Assembly (NCBI GenBank): GCA_003427395.1
Contig: BFEA01000049.1
Coordinates: 1,194,125-1,223,097 of the forward strand
Length of the DNA: 28,973 nucleotides
Source: Chara braunii
Taxonomy: Eukaryota > Streptophyta > Charophyceae > Charales > Characeae
Direction of reading: 5' to 3'
In this document: one piece after another, positions 18,417 through 26,479 of the stretch
How positions within the stretch are numbered: position 1 is the first letter of the stretch
How the letters are laid out: every line of letters starts with the position of its first letter
Program-made: the position numbers and the translations under genes
Notes under the pieces: model-generated
The model's input: only the letters and a program-made list of their open reading frames with translations
Database searches by the model: none
Told to the model about the DNA's origin: nothing

Positions 18417-18640
18417 TCATCTCATCCAATCCTGGGGATCATGGGATTTCATGGCGTCCTTCATTAATTTCTCATATCGTTCTTTCTTTTCGTCTTCTAC
18501 CTTTTCTTGCACCACCTTGTTCTTTCCTCTGACAAGTCTGGTTACTGTCTGGAGTTCGACAGTGACGTGATCGATTTTGGTCTTCAAGTGTGCAAGGTAG
18601 GTCACCATGTTCTGCATTATGGACACCATATCAATTTCCT
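18417..18640 (-). pseudogene. gypsy Gag N-terminal coiled coil
   Basis: The frame reads MVSIMQNMVTYLAHLKTKID, then VTVELQTVTRLVRGKNKVVQ and EKVEDEKKERYEKLMKDAM. The regular hydrophobic spacing and charged heptads predict a coiled coil, common at the N-terminus of plant-type gypsy Gag proteins. The identity rests on position and composition rather than a strict motif. Confidence 0.5.
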
Positions 18641-18823
18641 AACCAATATTAATTTTCGTTTTATTTCTTCAACTTTTCATTCCTGCTATTCTTTCTCTTT
18701 CCGCTGTCTCTGATAGGAAATCTTATTTATCTCTGCATCCAATGCATCTTGCAATTGCTTCAAGATGACATTCATAATCTCTTCACTCAATTATGATTTT
18801 TCTATCTTCTCACTTTGTTCTCC

Positions 18824-18837
<14 letters not shown>

Positions 18838-18863
<26 letters not shown>

Positions 18864-18985
18864 TCGTATACGGGAAACCTACTTAATGAGGTGATAAGAG
18901 CATCCCCGGTAAGTAGGTCCTGGCGTCGAAGGCTCCATCTATTGGTGGGGAGCTACACCTGCTGGAAATCGGGTTCAGCGTCCCT
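18838..18985 (-). mobile_element. hairpin-tail retroposon, copy F
   Basis: On the minus strand: GGGACGCTGAACCCGATTTC, CAGCAGGTG, CCCACCAATAGATGGAGCC, then the perfect 8-bp hairpin CCTACTTA (paired arms 18878-18885 and 18910-18917) with GATGCTCTTATCACC in the loop, and a long poly-A (T run about 18833-18858). It is one of the best-preserved tails. Confidence 0.85.
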
Positions 18986-19205
18986 GTAAAATGATGTGAA
19001 TGTATCTGTTTGAAATCGGGTGCAGCGTCCGTAACAATGATGTGAATGTATCTCCTGGAAATCAGGTTCAGCGTCCCTATGCAGAGATGTGTTGCTTTCT
19101 CCAACTACCTATGTATGTCTTATCTATCAGATAGAACCCTAACCTTGATGTGATATGTATTACAATGATGTGATGTGTGCCCGCTGAAAATCGGGTCCAG
19201 CGTAG
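18960..19205 (-). repeat. tandem partial copies of the tail-repeat head
   Basis: After copy F the short block CTGGAAATC(A/G)GGTTCAGCG recurs at about 18961-18982, 19008-19029 and 19053-19074, and at 19183-19203 in a shorter form. Each is associated with a GATGTGAATGTATCT or GATGTG motif. The period is about 45-60 bp, so the 5' part of the tail repeat has amplified in tandem. Confidence 0.75.
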
Positions 19206-19477
19206 CTATACAGTGGTGTGTAACTATGTCATGCAGTCAGAAACTGTTTGTATATGTACAAAAATTTATATAAGACAACATCATATCTGTCAGTAATCAT
19301 TCATCGATTTGTACATGTCCCCTGAAGGGAAAACCCTATCCCCTAGCATAGCACCATAGTAAACGAGGCATCAAACCCAATTCTATCAATCAAGCCATAA
19401 ATTGAACCCATGAAACATACATCCCATATACAATGATGTGAAAAAATATCATATTGCACCTATACTCACTAGCAAAG
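19206..19477. other. no gene recognised
   Basis: AT-rich sequence with scattered GATGTG motifs continuing weakly from the preceding tandem block. Nothing else was seen. Confidence 0.5.
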
Positions 19478-19717
19478 TCAAAACGTCAAAACGTAATTAT
19501 CAACAATCCTTTCATGATTAAGAGTTGCGATGTCGGCCCGAGTACCCTTACAAGGGTATTTGGGCACATTTTTGCATCTCACAGAAGATGCGTCTTCAGC
19601 AATATCCAAGAGACTGTCCCATTTCTGGGTGACCACAACCAACTCCCAGAAGGTGGGAGTGGCACTCGCATTTTGTGATTGAATCAGAGAGTGTGTGGGC
19701 GGGCACCTTGAGGGCAC
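19478..19717 (-). CDS. unidentified protein fragment
   Basis: A 79-codon frame contains SATPTFWELVVVTQKWDSLL and DIAEDASSVRCKNVPKYP. Its composition is more protein-like than most frames here, and the WELVVV..WDSLLDIAED segment could be part of a transposon endonuclease or a decayed exon. I do not recognise the family. No other block of the same protein is seen nearby. Confidence 0.25.
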   Translation of the reverse strand: MPSRCPPTHSLIQSQNASATPTFWELVVVTQKWDSLLDIAEDASSVRCKNVPKYPCKGTRADIATLNHERIVDNYVLTF

Positions 19718-20269
19718 GCGTTAGGCCAGCTAGACAGTTACTCAGTATAAACTAATAACCCCGCTTGGTAGTACGAGCTAGGAGTAGGTTAGGGACCAGC
19801 CTCGCGCGCGCTGACGAAATTTACAATCCATAGACAATTTTACAATTGAGAGTACGGCTGAAGGAGGGCTCCGTTTGACTCACGGCGGGTGGCGTTCGGG
19901 GGCCGCGCCGTGCGGGGCACGCAGATACTAGGTTTGACCATGTGTTGTCGGCAGTAGGAGCCGTGACAAACTTTAGTTAGGATGGCACGGGCTGGGCACG
20001 GTGTGAGTGAAAGCCAGGGTCTTTCTGACCCGGAGATGGTAAAAGGACACCCTTTTGACGGACATGGTGGAGCAGGAAAGCCTCGGCCTTTGGCTGTAGC
20101 ACGGCGGGGCTACACGCAGGATGAGCCTAGTAGACACTGCCCCTTGGGTGGCAAACACGGGCGTATGGGGCCACGGGCTCAGGCAGTAAGCCAAACGGTG
20201 GCCTTGGCGCACGCTTTGCAGGCCCAGGTAGGTTGCAGTTACTCTTCATATGAGAAATCGAGCTTGTTA
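19718..20269. other. GC-richer stretch, no gene recognised
   Basis: Composition shifts to about half GC. A frame at 19982-20362 is open on the plus strand but shows no domain. At about 19769-19802 a CGAG..CTCG inverted repeat encloses AGTAGGTTAGGG, reminiscent of the hairpin array cores near 25 kb, though only one unit is present. Confidence 0.4.
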
Positions 20270-20276
20270 CAGCTAG

Positions 20277-20352
20277 AGTTGGGCTTAGCCTTATTTGTTA
20301 CAGCATTGGACTTTCGGCCAGCAAGTACCGGGATCAAAGCCAGCAGCAGAGT
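20277..20352 (+). repeat. decayed tRNA-like sequence (SINE head candidate)
   Basis: TTAGCCTTATTTGTTACAGC resembles an A box/D arm. TTGGACTTTCGGCCAGCAAG sits where an anticodon arm would be. GGGATCAAAGCC resembles a B box. Spacing fits a tRNA. Several mismatches rule out a functional tRNA. Conserved tRNA-derived SINE heads of this kind are common in plants and algae. Confidence 0.4.
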
Positions 20353-20585
20353 AACATTATGAAGCTAAACTGAGGGGTCAAGGGTTCTGCGGGACTATCC
20401 CCTTTAGTTTTGCTGGGGAGTCTGGCCGCAGGCCCGCGAGGCGGGACTGAGAACCGAAGTATTAACGGTCCTCCTTCCCTCGTCCGTTTTCCCAATTTTT
20501 CTGAGTTTATTTTTATTAAATTTATTTTATGTATCCCAAAATTATTGGGACGCGGTCCGGATTTGGTCCCGGGACTGGCCGTGGA

Positions 20586-20660
20586 ACCAACTGCCTAGCT
20601 CAGTTGGTACAGCCATGAACTGTTGAAATATAGACCCATGTTCGAATCCAGATTATGGAA
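20586..20660 (+). repeat. tRNA-like sequence with good A and B boxes
   Basis: CCTAGCTCAGTTGGTACAGC (20593-20612) is a near-perfect tRNA D-arm/A box, and GTTCGAATCC (20641-20650) a perfect B box, at normal spacing. The acceptor and T stems do not pair, so it is a tRNA pseudogene or the head of a SINE. A full-length SINE 3' end with target duplication was not identified. Confidence 0.6.
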
Positions 20661-20728
20661 CTTGATCTTCGAGTAGGACCAAAATATTTCAGACTAACGT
20701 AGGGACCCGGTTGGTTCCTCGGTGAGTA

Positions 20729-20805
20729 CCTCAAGGTCGTCTCTTTGGCAGAAGCCCTTCGGGACGTCTGCATTTTTTGGACGGTACCGAGACGACCAGT
20801 GAGGG
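20729..20805. repeat. long imperfect hairpin (two-tier stem)
   Basis: GGTCGTCT (20735-20742) pairs exactly with AGACGACC (20790-20797). Outside it CCTCA (20729-20733) pairs with TGAGG (20800-20804). CCCTTCGGG forms a small inner hairpin. There is no associated gene. It could be a decayed structured repeat related in style to those at 24-28 kb. Confidence 0.6.
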
Positions 20806-22868
20806 TCGAGGCTATTTAGAGCAATACGTCGGTGGCTTCAGGTCGCTGCGGGCCGTTCTACTTGGACAGACTGTGGACGAAGTGCTCCGGTGCGCTATCT
20901 TTCGGTACGACGAAGACGGGGGAGAACGATTCGAAGTTGACGAGGGAAAAGGAGGCCGACCGGAGGAAGAGGGGGGGAAAGAGGAAACCCGTCAGCGGGG
21001 CTATAGGCAGTCTACGGGACAGTAGTAAGCAGTCATCACATGCATCTGCCCAGGTACCCTCGTGAGGTTATTCTCATTGTACGAGAGGAGCATCGGGCAG
21101 AGCCTGAGCGGACAGTCCAGTAGCAGGTTCCCGCCGGAGTTTCCCTTAGAATAGTGGGGGCTGTTGAGCAGAGCAGCCACACAGCTATGGGAGCAAAAGC
21201 TGCAAGCGGGAGACCGATGTCGGAAAAAGCAAGCAGCTAAGAAGACGGTGATGGGGCGGGCATAACGAGAAGGAAGGTAAGTGTAGGAGAAGTGAAGCAA
21301 AGAGGAGGAGTGAACCTGGGCGTGAGTTCGCACTAGGTACATTGGAAAATGAACGTCGGGATGGCGAAGGCCGATTCGGGCACCAAAGAGCGGAAAGAGG
21401 TATCCTCGCCCGATTCTTGATAGAATCAGGCAAGTCAAAGCTCGAAGTGGAGGTTTTAAGGTTAGGGGAGTGTGATGGTAGCGTTAGTTTAGATATTAGA
21501 GTACTGAGAGAGGAGTTGGAAGGAGGAAAGGCTGCGCGGGGCTATCAAGCGAAGGGGATTAATGGCGGGAGTAAAACCTTGTATCTCACCCTAATGAAAA
21601 CGGGCGAGTAAAAATGCGAGACGGGGGGGTTTCAGGCGATGCGAATGCAGTGGCAGCGTTAGTTTTTGCGTGGGGTCGGTAGTTTGGCCGGGATGAGTGG
21701 AGGAGGCTGCGCAAACTGTAAGTAAAAACGTGCGGGAAAACCAAGTAGAAATTGACATTCGGAAGATGTATCTTCCCGCGTTTCAGGGGAAGATTCATTC
21801 TCATCTGGACATTTGGTGAGTAGAGGAACGAAGTCCGTAGCCGCGCACCTCTAGTTATCAAGGTCCTGGTGGTTGTCTTCTTTTTCTGCGTGATCACCAC
21901 CATCACTACCAGAGGTTGCATTGCCCATATTGCCGTGTCCATCGTGGCCTTCCTCAATGGTCACTATGTTTCGATCGTGGTGAAGCTCATCGTGACCGTC
22001 GACTCCGTCTTCCGGGGTGCTTGGTATGCGAGATTTGGGTGTTCTTCGCGGGGGCAGTCGTCATCAATACCGCCCCGGCCTACTTCTTGAAGGGGCACAT
22101 GTGGACGCGCGCGAGAGAGTCGAGGCACTGAGCAAGAGTGGGACAGCGAGCGTACACAGGTAGGAGAGGGAGAGAGGGGGAACTCACCGCCACAAGGGAA
22201 GTGCCGAACTGGCAACTCGGGATGAACCGAAAGTCAGGCTGCGGTGTCAAACTGTGCGGAAAGCAATGTGCATTTTCCCACATTCAAGTGAAAGATTCAT
22301 TCCGACTCTGTCATCCTATCGATGGATGAGGCCAGCCACGGGGTTTGATACTTGTTGGCCAGTGCGTTGCTCACCCTACCGATGGGAGAAGCCGCTCCCT
22401 AGCTCCTTGTGTGCGTGACTAGACAGCAGTGAATATTCACATGTTCTAGCAGAAGATTCATTCCTATTTTTGCGTATTTCGAACTAAACGGGGCAGCTGT
22501 AGTTCTTCGTGGACCGTGAGATCGTAATAGTCATGCTCATCTTGGTGGCCTCCTTACCACTCAAATAGTCGTAATCGTTCAAAAAGCTAATTCGAGTAGT
22601 GTGTACCAGGTCGGTTTTCCGAGCGGGTTCATTAAAAAGATGAACACAGTAGAGACAAGGGGAAGATAGAGGGTGGAGGAAAAGATGTTGGGGAGGAGAG
22701 AGTACTTGTCTGTAGGATGTGGTAATTGTGCGTTGCTGGATTAATAAGAACTATAGTTGGTAATAGACTCTGGCATGCTGGTCGTCATGGGGTAGTTGCC
22801 ACCTCTTTACGCAATGGTAGACTGTTGGGAAATTGGTGTCTATCAGGCCTGCTGATTGAGGACAAGTA
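20806..22868. other. long stretch without a recognisable gene
   Basis: Moderately GC-rich with purine-rich plus-strand parts (20930-21010, 21170-21620). Many overlapping frames occur on both strands, none carrying a domain I recognise or a credible splice pattern. CGAGAGGA near 21083 was considered and rejected as rRNA. Confidence 0.5.
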
Positions 22869-23851
22869 TTGTTGATGGATTGGTGTTATGGCAAGGGGCA
22901 GGTACAGTTGCTAGCTGATAAAGTTGCTGCTTTTCAGAGGTCTCTTGCTGGTGGTGTTACAGCTATTATTGATCTGTTGCAGCGGACTGCTCATGCTGGA
23001 AATGCTATCTCTCCTCGACATTCCTTTGCTTCTTTTAAAGCTTGGGCTGGGTTTGAAGGACTGTTGTTGAGGCATTGGAACAATTGTTGCTTATTTCTCA
23101 CTATTAGGGACTGTGTTCGATCCGGCAGTGATTGTTGCTTTTAGTACAGAGCAACCACATTCGTCTGAGTTATTGCGGAGCACATGCGGTGTATGCTGGG
23201 CAGTGGCAGCCCACCGTTCAGACAGTTGCTGGTATTCGGGCAACAACATTACGATTGTTTCCATTTTGAGCTTCAAGTTGCTGTTGGACAGGTTGCTGCT
23301 GGAGAAACCGCTGTTGTTGGGCCTCATGATTGTGTTTGCTACTCATTGATACCTGCTCATTGCAGCTCGAGTCCGACAGTTGCAGTGGGTGACGAGCTAC
23401 AGCCTACTTAGTTGCTGCAGTCTCATGACAAGTTGGGCATTACTCAGGTTGTGGCGGCGGGAACCTGAAGGCGTATTCAGTTGTTGCGGCAACCTGAAGC
23501 TTGCTAGTCCTGTATGGTTACCTGGTTTGGAGTTTGGTGCTGCTGTAACGCTACAACTAGGGGCGTCCGGTGCGAACAGTACCCTTGCTGTACACAGTTG
23601 GACAACACTGAAGGCATGCACTCTTGAGTTCTGCTGTGCAGGGTACTGGTTCTGGGCACTGCTGCAGTGCTTCAGCAGACTGCTGGCACAATGAATGAGC
23701 TGCTGCCACTGTGGGGTTCTGACCGTTGCTGCCGCTGCTACTATTTCTTGTCGTTTCCAGCTGTTGTTAAGGCCATACTATTACCGAGCCAGGGATTCCA
23801 CTTTACGACTTATGAGTACTTCATTGAGGTTGCCACGGGTGTGCGTTCGTA
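22869..23851. repeat. degenerate TTGCTG/CTGTTG-rich low-complexity tract
   Basis: GTTGCTG, CTGTTGC and similar hexamers recur throughout on the plus strand, giving many leucine/glutamine/cysteine-rich frames on both strands. The density tapers at both ends. I read it as an old, diverged minisatellite rather than a gene. No domain is seen. Confidence 0.5.
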
Positions 23852-23992
23852 GCGGACTGCTGCGGTAGACATTGTTCCTTGCTGTAGCAGACTGTTGTTG
23901 TGGACACTGTTCCTCACTGAAACGGACTGTTGCGCAAGGCGCTGTCCTTCACCGGGCTTACTACTGCACAGGGCGCCATTCTTGTTGAGCAC
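23852..23992. repeat. 35-bp tandem repeat, about four copies
   Basis: Units begin with variants of GCGGACTGCTG, GCAGACTGTTG, ACGGACTGTTG and CTTACTACTGC, each 35 bp long, each with a GACA..TGTTCCT or GCGCTGTCCT block in its second half. This is the clearest periodic part of the TTGCTG-rich tract. Confidence 0.8.
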
Positions 23993-24340
23993 CGCTCCTC
24001 ACAGCGTACAACTACGGCCTGAGAAAGGATACTGAGAGTGAAGGGAGTGATTGGGGCGTTTGCAAGGGGGTTACTGCTGTTGTTTGGAGATCTCTCTGGG
24101 GACTTTGTGCGCTGGGTTCCGGCCGTGGTTTTGACCGTTTTCTGCTGCGTTTTTCTTGGCCACCATTGTGGGGCCCTCAGGTGACAGAAGATTACAAGGC
24201 CCTCTCCCGCGAGTCTGAAAGCACCCCTCTTGTATCTGAGAGTCTGAACTTTCTTTTCTTGCCTTTCTCAGTCTCAGTCTAGTCCTTTGGTTTAGAGAGG
24301 AAGGCGGCAGGCGAGATTGCAACCTGTAGGACCGCAGCAA
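23993..24340. other. no gene recognised
   Basis: Mixed sequence with no credible protein frame. It immediately precedes the first hairpins of the array region. Confidence 0.4.
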
Positions 24341-24410
24341 GACCTTGGGGGAGGTCCACCCACTGATTGCGAGAGCTCTGCCGGAACCTAGGCGGGGTTC
24401 TGGAGGCAGA
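24341..24410. repeat. two hairpins preceding the array (outlier units)
   Basis: GACCT (24341-24345) / AGGTC (24352-24356) form one hairpin. The second has two tiers: TCTGCC (24377-24382) / GGCAGA (24405-24410) outside and GAACC (24384-24388) / GGTTC (24396-24400) inside, with core ACCTAGGCGGGG resembling the CCCTAGGTTGGG cores of the array beginning 250 bp downstream. Confidence 0.6.
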
Positions 24411-24890
24411 GAACTTCAGGTATAACTCTCGTTTGACGCGTGTGATCCCTTCCCCTAACTGTTATCCCCTGGGTATCTGAATACAACTATGTAAGGATAT
24501 TGCTTTTTGTTTTGTTATGTATGTCAGGACATTTTTTTGGAAAGGTAAATCAACAAGTATATATGAGAGTTCAGATACGTTGAACAAATTCAGACAAAGT
24601 AAACTAGGTGAAGATGGGATGAAGGTATTATGCATGCTTTGACCGGGTCAAACCAAGGTTGAGCCCCTCTAGGTTGATGTGGGCTCAGTGCTATGTTTAT
24701 TTTTGTTTGCTGGGATGGCTGTATGATCTTTGAGGACTGGGTCTATCCTAGGTTGGACGTACCAGTCGCTGTTTTCCTTGGGGTTTCTGAACAAGAGGAT
24801 GAGCGCCCTACGTTGGGAAGGCTCGGATTCCTAGTGTTTCTTTTGATGGGCTTGAGGTGTGTTTTCTTCTGAGGGGAACAAAGGCATGAA

Positions 24891-24923
24891 ACTAAGCGTA
24901 CCCTTAGGTTAGGGCGGCTTAGT
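24891..24923. repeat. array unit 4: ACTAAGC/GCTTAGT hairpin
   Basis: Middle stem ACTAAGC (24891-24897) and GCTTAGT (24917-24923) pair perfectly over 7 bp. Inner stem CCCT (24901-24904) / AGGG (24911-24914) closes loop TAGGTT. Confidence 0.88.
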
Positions 24924-25198
24924 CATAAGCCATGAACAAAATGACTAACCAGAGTATAAAATTTGATATATATATTACTGAATTTATATCTTCTGACAGA
25001 CCGGACACCCTAGGTTGGGAAAGCCAGTCAGTAAGTCGGGTAGAACAAAAAGAGAAGAGAAATGAATGAAGAGTATAATGAAGGTAACTCGGGCATGCTG
25101 AGCGTACCATTAGGTTAGGGCGGCTCACTCATATGCTCGTGATAACAAAGGGGCAGAGAGTTAGTATAAATCTTCTTTTATTTTCCCTTCTAAACAAA

Positions 25199-25247
25199 AG
25201 GCAGAGTTGGATGTCTCCCTAGGTTGGGTAGGTCTGACTATCTGCCT
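25199..25247. repeat. array unit 7 with a perfect 7-bp outer stem
   Basis: Outer AGGCAGA (25199-25205) / TCTGCCT (25241-25247) pairs perfectly. Middle GTTGGA (25206-25211) / TCTGAC (25233-25238) pairs with G-T wobbles. Inner CCC (25217-25219) / GGG (25226-25228). Confidence 0.85.
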
Positions 25248-25365
25248 AAGAAGAGAGAAAATCATAGAGTTTGTGCAAGTATTCATGGTTGCTTAAAATT
25301 ATTGTTACGGAAGCTAAGCGTACCCTTAGGTTAGGGCGGCATACGTCGTTGTATTTGTTCAGGCA

Positions 25366-25400
25366 GACCAGACGTACCCTTAGGTTAGGGCGGTCTGGTC
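25366..25400. repeat. array unit 9: GACCAGAC/GTCTGGTC hairpin
   Basis: An 8-bp perfect middle stem (25366-25373 / 25393-25400) encloses the CCCTTAGGTTAGGG core. GGCA (25362-25365) and TGCC (25405-25408) flank it as a possible outer stem. Confidence 0.9.
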
Positions 25401-25434
25401 GCATTGCCTTATGTGACTTAAATTGTATAGGCTA

Positions 25435-25467
25435 ACTAGGTGTACCCCTAGGTTGGGGCGACCTAGT
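25435..25467. repeat. array unit 10: ACTAGGT/ACCTAGT hairpin
   Basis: A 7-bp perfect middle stem (25435-25441 / 25461-25467) with inner stem CCCC (25445-25448) / GGGG (25455-25458). Compared with unit 9 the fourth inner pair is C-G instead of T-A, a compensatory change. Confidence 0.9.
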
Positions 25468-25495
25468 GATACGCCCTTGTCGTTGATGTTCTGTG

Positions 25496-25530
25496 GGTTG
25501 GACGTACCCTTAGGTTAGGGCGGTCTAACC
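25496..25530. repeat. array unit 11: GGTTGGAC/GTCTAACC hairpin
   Basis: An 8-bp middle stem (25496-25503 / 25523-25530) with one G-T wobble around the CCCTTAGGTTAGGG core. Its arms differ from units 9 and 16 by paired changes. Confidence 0.9.
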
Positions 25531-25552
25531 ATTTGTCATTTGTGGTTGTCTA

Positions 25553-25598
25553 GGCATGTTAAGCACACCCCTAGGTTGGGGCAGTTTAACCCTATGCC
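25553..25598. repeat. array unit 12: three-tier hairpin
   Basis: Outer GGCAT (25553-25557) / ATGCC (25594-25598), middle GTTAAGC (25558-25564) / GTTTAAC (25584-25590) with one wobble, inner CCCC/GGGG, loop TAGGTT. Confidence 0.9.
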
Positions 25599-25809
25599 AT
25601 ATGTAACTTTGTTTAAAGCTGGCTAGGTACACTCCTAGGTTGGGGCAGTCTACCCTTATGCTTTATATCGTCAGTTAAGCAGAAGCCAGACACACCCTTA
25701 GGTTATGGCAGTCTGGTCATATGCTTTATGTATATAGTTTATGTTATGTTGGGCACACCCTTAGGTTAGGGCAGCCCAGTTGTGCGTACTTTACTTGTTT
25801 ACCTAGGCA

Positions 25810-25846
25810 GGTCAGACATACCCTTAGGTTAGGGCCTTGTCTGACC
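25810..25846. repeat. array unit 16: GGTCAGAC/GTCTGACC hairpin
   Basis: An 8-bp perfect middle stem (25810-25817 / 25839-25846), inner CCCT (25821-25824) / AGGG (25831-25834). GGCA before and TGCC after give an outer stem. It is the last recognisable unit of the array. Confidence 0.9.
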
Positions 25847-25859
25847 ATATGCCATAAGA

Positions 25860-26240
25860 AAGGGGGACATAAAAAGGGAAAAAGAACTGAGTGACTTAAC
25901 GAACTACTTGGTTCAAAGTGGTGTGGGATTGCGAGAGATGTTTGCTTGTGCATGCTTTGGGCTCTCACATTGGGGCATCTTTTGAATAGGTTAGTTGTTT
26001 TCGATGCTCGCCGAGAGTTGGAGCTATAGGTAGATGAGATGGATGATGGGAGGGAAGCTTGGGGCAGGATAGGACTGACCCTGCTAGGAATTAGGATCAG
26101 TGTCATCTCACAATCTCATCTAGAGGTCGTGCAGACTATCGCTGATTCTACTTACCAAGCAAGTGTCAGAGGTTAGTCCCAAGTATAGTTTTGCTTGACC
26201 TATCTGTTTTCAGCTTTGTATAAATCTTGGCCGCCTCCTG
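25860..26240. other. no gene recognised
   Basis: A 120-codon minus frame (26106-25744) is open but overlaps the last array units and shows no domain, so I treat it as fortuitous. No further array unit is present. Confidence 0.45.
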
Positions 26241-26245
26241 TTCCT

Positions 26246-26460
26246 ACGGGAAGCGTTGCCGAAATTTCTACAAATCTGAAAGAGTTAGTCAACTTTGGGA
26301 CCATATAAATTTTGAAAAGACACTTTTCCAACGTGAAGCGCTGCCGGAATTTTGTAGAAATTAGGGAGTTAGAGTATTTCTGGCTATGAGAAACTTGGCA
26401 ATCCACCCTGAGTAGGGGAGATGCTGCCGAAATTCTCCGTAAGTTGGTATCAATAAGGGA
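26246..26460. repeat. three dispersed copies of a GCTGCCGAAATT motif
   Basis: GCGTTGCCGAAATTTCTACA (about 26253), GCGCTGCCGGAATTTTGTAG (26338) and GATGCTGCCGAAATTCTCCG (26420) are spaced about 82-85 bp apart. Each is preceded by a small hairpin of different sequence: TTCC..GGAA (26241-26252), CTT..AAG (about 26323-26338) and CCCT/AGGG (26406-26417). This again combines a conserved block with a variable stem. Confidence 0.65.
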
Positions 26461-26479
26461 GGCTGAAAGTGAGGTTAGT

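Larger units (their letters stand above)
24660..25846. repeat. array of about 16 covarying hairpin units with conserved TAGGTT loop
   Basis: Each unit has a conserved core CCCTTAGGTTAGGG or CCCCTAGGTTGGGG, forming a 3-4-bp inner stem with apical loop TAGGTT. The core is flanked by a middle stem whose sequence differs from unit to unit yet remains complementary, often with an outer GGCA/TGCC stem. Left-arm starts are at 24660, 24735, 24801, 24891, 24993, 25099, 25206, about 25313, 25366, 25435, 25496, 25558, 25621, 25686, 25750 and 25810. Spacing is 53-107 bp, tightening to 60-69 bp in the last eight. Spacers are AT-rich, often with ATATGCC..TATG after the right arm. No protein-coding frame runs through. 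I cannot assign a family. Confidence 0.9.

Noticed and set aside
21060-21110. Large-subunit rRNA fragment (sarcin-ricin loop)
   Set aside because: TACGAGAGGA matches the universal loop over ten bases, but the flanks do not match LSU rRNA and no other rRNA block is nearby.
22869-23851. Glutamine/leucine-rich host gene
   Set aside because: Frames are open because of degenerate TTGCTG repeats. All three frames on both strands look alike and none carries a domain.
24901-25834. Telomere or interstitial telomeric repeat
   Set aside because: TTAGG and TAGGG occur in every unit, but always within the hairpin core. There is no head-to-tail run of TTTAGGG or TTAGGG.
24660-25846. CRISPR array
   Set aside because: Regular spacing and palindromic repeats look superficially similar, but repeat sequence varies in the arms, spacers resemble each other, and the context is a eukaryotic nuclear genome without cas genes.
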